Made by a program: the position numbers and the translations under genes
Source: Zwartia sp.
Lineage (GTDB): Bacteria; Pseudomonadota; Gammaproteobacteria; Burkholderiales; Burkholderiaceae_B
NCBI GenBank assembly: GCA_030653405.1
Contig: JAURZO010000063.1
Span: 1-6,560, forward strand
Direction: 5' to 3'
DNA length: 6,560 nt
Notes under the pieces: generated by a model
Database searches by the model: none
What the model was told of the DNA's origin: nothing
The model's input: the letters and a program-made list of their open reading frames with translations, nothing else
In this document: in pieces, positions 6,048 through 6,560 of the stretch
Layout: each line of letters begins with the position of its first letter
Numbering within the stretch: position 1 is the stretch's first letter

Positions 6048-6560
6048 ATGAAAAGAATTAAATGGATTTTCTTTGCGATACTCGTTTTATCGACTGTGCT
6101 GTATTGGGTGAGTCTGACAGACACTGAGCGCTTGCTCGAACCTTGGGCGCTACGCAAATCAGTTCTGTATTACACAGGGATCATGTCCTTTGTCGCCATG
6201 ACAGTGGGCGTGATTCTTGCCATGCGGCTGAGGGCCGTCGAGACTTTGGTAGGTGGCTTGGACAAGCACTATCGTCTGCATAAATGGTTGGGGATCACAG
6301 CGGCCTTATTTGCGCTGGGGCACTGGCTCAGCAAAAAATACAAATGGCTGATTGAGCTGGGTGTTTATGATGTCCAAACATTCAAGACTCCCTCAGGAAT
6401 TGTCGATTTTTTCCAGCACAGTAACTTTTTCAACCCCGTTGAAGATCTGGCAAAAGATCTCGGTGAATGGGCTCTCTACGCCCTGCTCCTGCTCGCCGTG
6501 TTGGCCCTTTGGAAAAAATTCCCCTATCGCTACTTTTTTAAAACACACCGCATACTCGCC
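6048..6560 (+). CDS. Ferric-reductase-like transmembrane haem protein, 3' end cut off
   Basis: The first 171 codons of an inner-membrane protein are present and the frame is open at the window edge. The sequence begins MKRIKWIFFAILVLS, with predicted helices near 5-23, 39-60, 79-96 and 140-156. LDKHYRLHKWLG (71-82) followed by GHW (91-93) gives histidines H78 and H92 fourteen residues apart, the spacing of haem ligands in the ferric reductase/NOX domain. KTHRILA (165-171) supplies the first histidine of the next such pair. Full-length relatives (predicted ferric reductase or flavocytochrome, around 440 residues) add FAD- and NAD-binding domains, which would lie beyond the window; a short MsrQ-like protein is less likely given the long N-terminal part. 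It would move electrons from cytoplasmic NAD(P)H through haem. ATG 6048 is preceded by a weak GGTGG (6041-6045) spaced too close; GTG at 6042 is an alternative. An in-frame stop at 6027 bounds the start. Confidence 0.8.
   Translation, partial: MKRIKWIFFAILVLSTVLYWVSLTDTERLLEPWALRKSVLYYTGIMSFVAMTVGVILAMRLRAVETLVGGLDKHYRLHKWLGITAALFALGHWLSKKYKWLIELGVYDVQTFKTPSGIVDFFQHSNFFNPVEDLAKDLGEWALYALLLLAVLALWKKFPYRYFFKTHRILA

Overview
The window looks like a stretch of ordinary chromosome from a betaproteobacterium, most likely of the order Burkholderiales. The clues are two periplasmic receptors of the Bug/TctC (tripartite tricarboxylate transporter, TTT) family without membrane subunits beside them, a hallmark of that group, and strong GGAG ribosome sites ahead of most genes. 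Coding regions look moderately GC-rich by eye and the intergenic control regions are AT-rich. I see no mobile elements, CRISPR arrays, tRNA or rRNA genes.

Layout: bases 1-113 are a leader with no clear promoter. A 12-helix MFS efflux-type transporter (about 114-1367, +) follows; its N-terminus seems disturbed by a one-base deletion in a T run. It converges on gdhA, NADP-type glutamate dehydrogenase (1440-2783, -), and the two share a strong hairpin terminator (1367-1403). An AT-rich control region (2784-2986) holds a gdhA promoter overlapped by a perfect palindrome of the NtrC type (GCAC-N7-GTGC). Next is a minus-strand operon: a Bug/TctC receptor (4884-3904) followed 35 bases later by a CitE/HpcH-type CoA-ester lyase (3868-2987). 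A 158-base divergent control region (4885-5042) carries a 19-bp palindrome. A second Bug/TctC receptor (5043-6029, +) is followed after 18 bases by the first 171 codons of a ferric-reductase-like haem membrane protein that runs off the end (6048-6560).

How the genes work together (inference): the minus operon probably captures an organic acid in the periplasm and cleaves its CoA thioester in the cytoplasm. GdhA joins carbon and nitrogen metabolism by turning 2-oxoglutarate and ammonium into glutamate, and its promoter seems placed under nitrogen control. The divergent receptors share one control region and may answer to one regulator, which is not encoded here. I do not see a clearly novel multi-gene system. 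The best leads are the two palindromic operators, the frameshifted MFS start, and the receptor-ferric reductase pairing.
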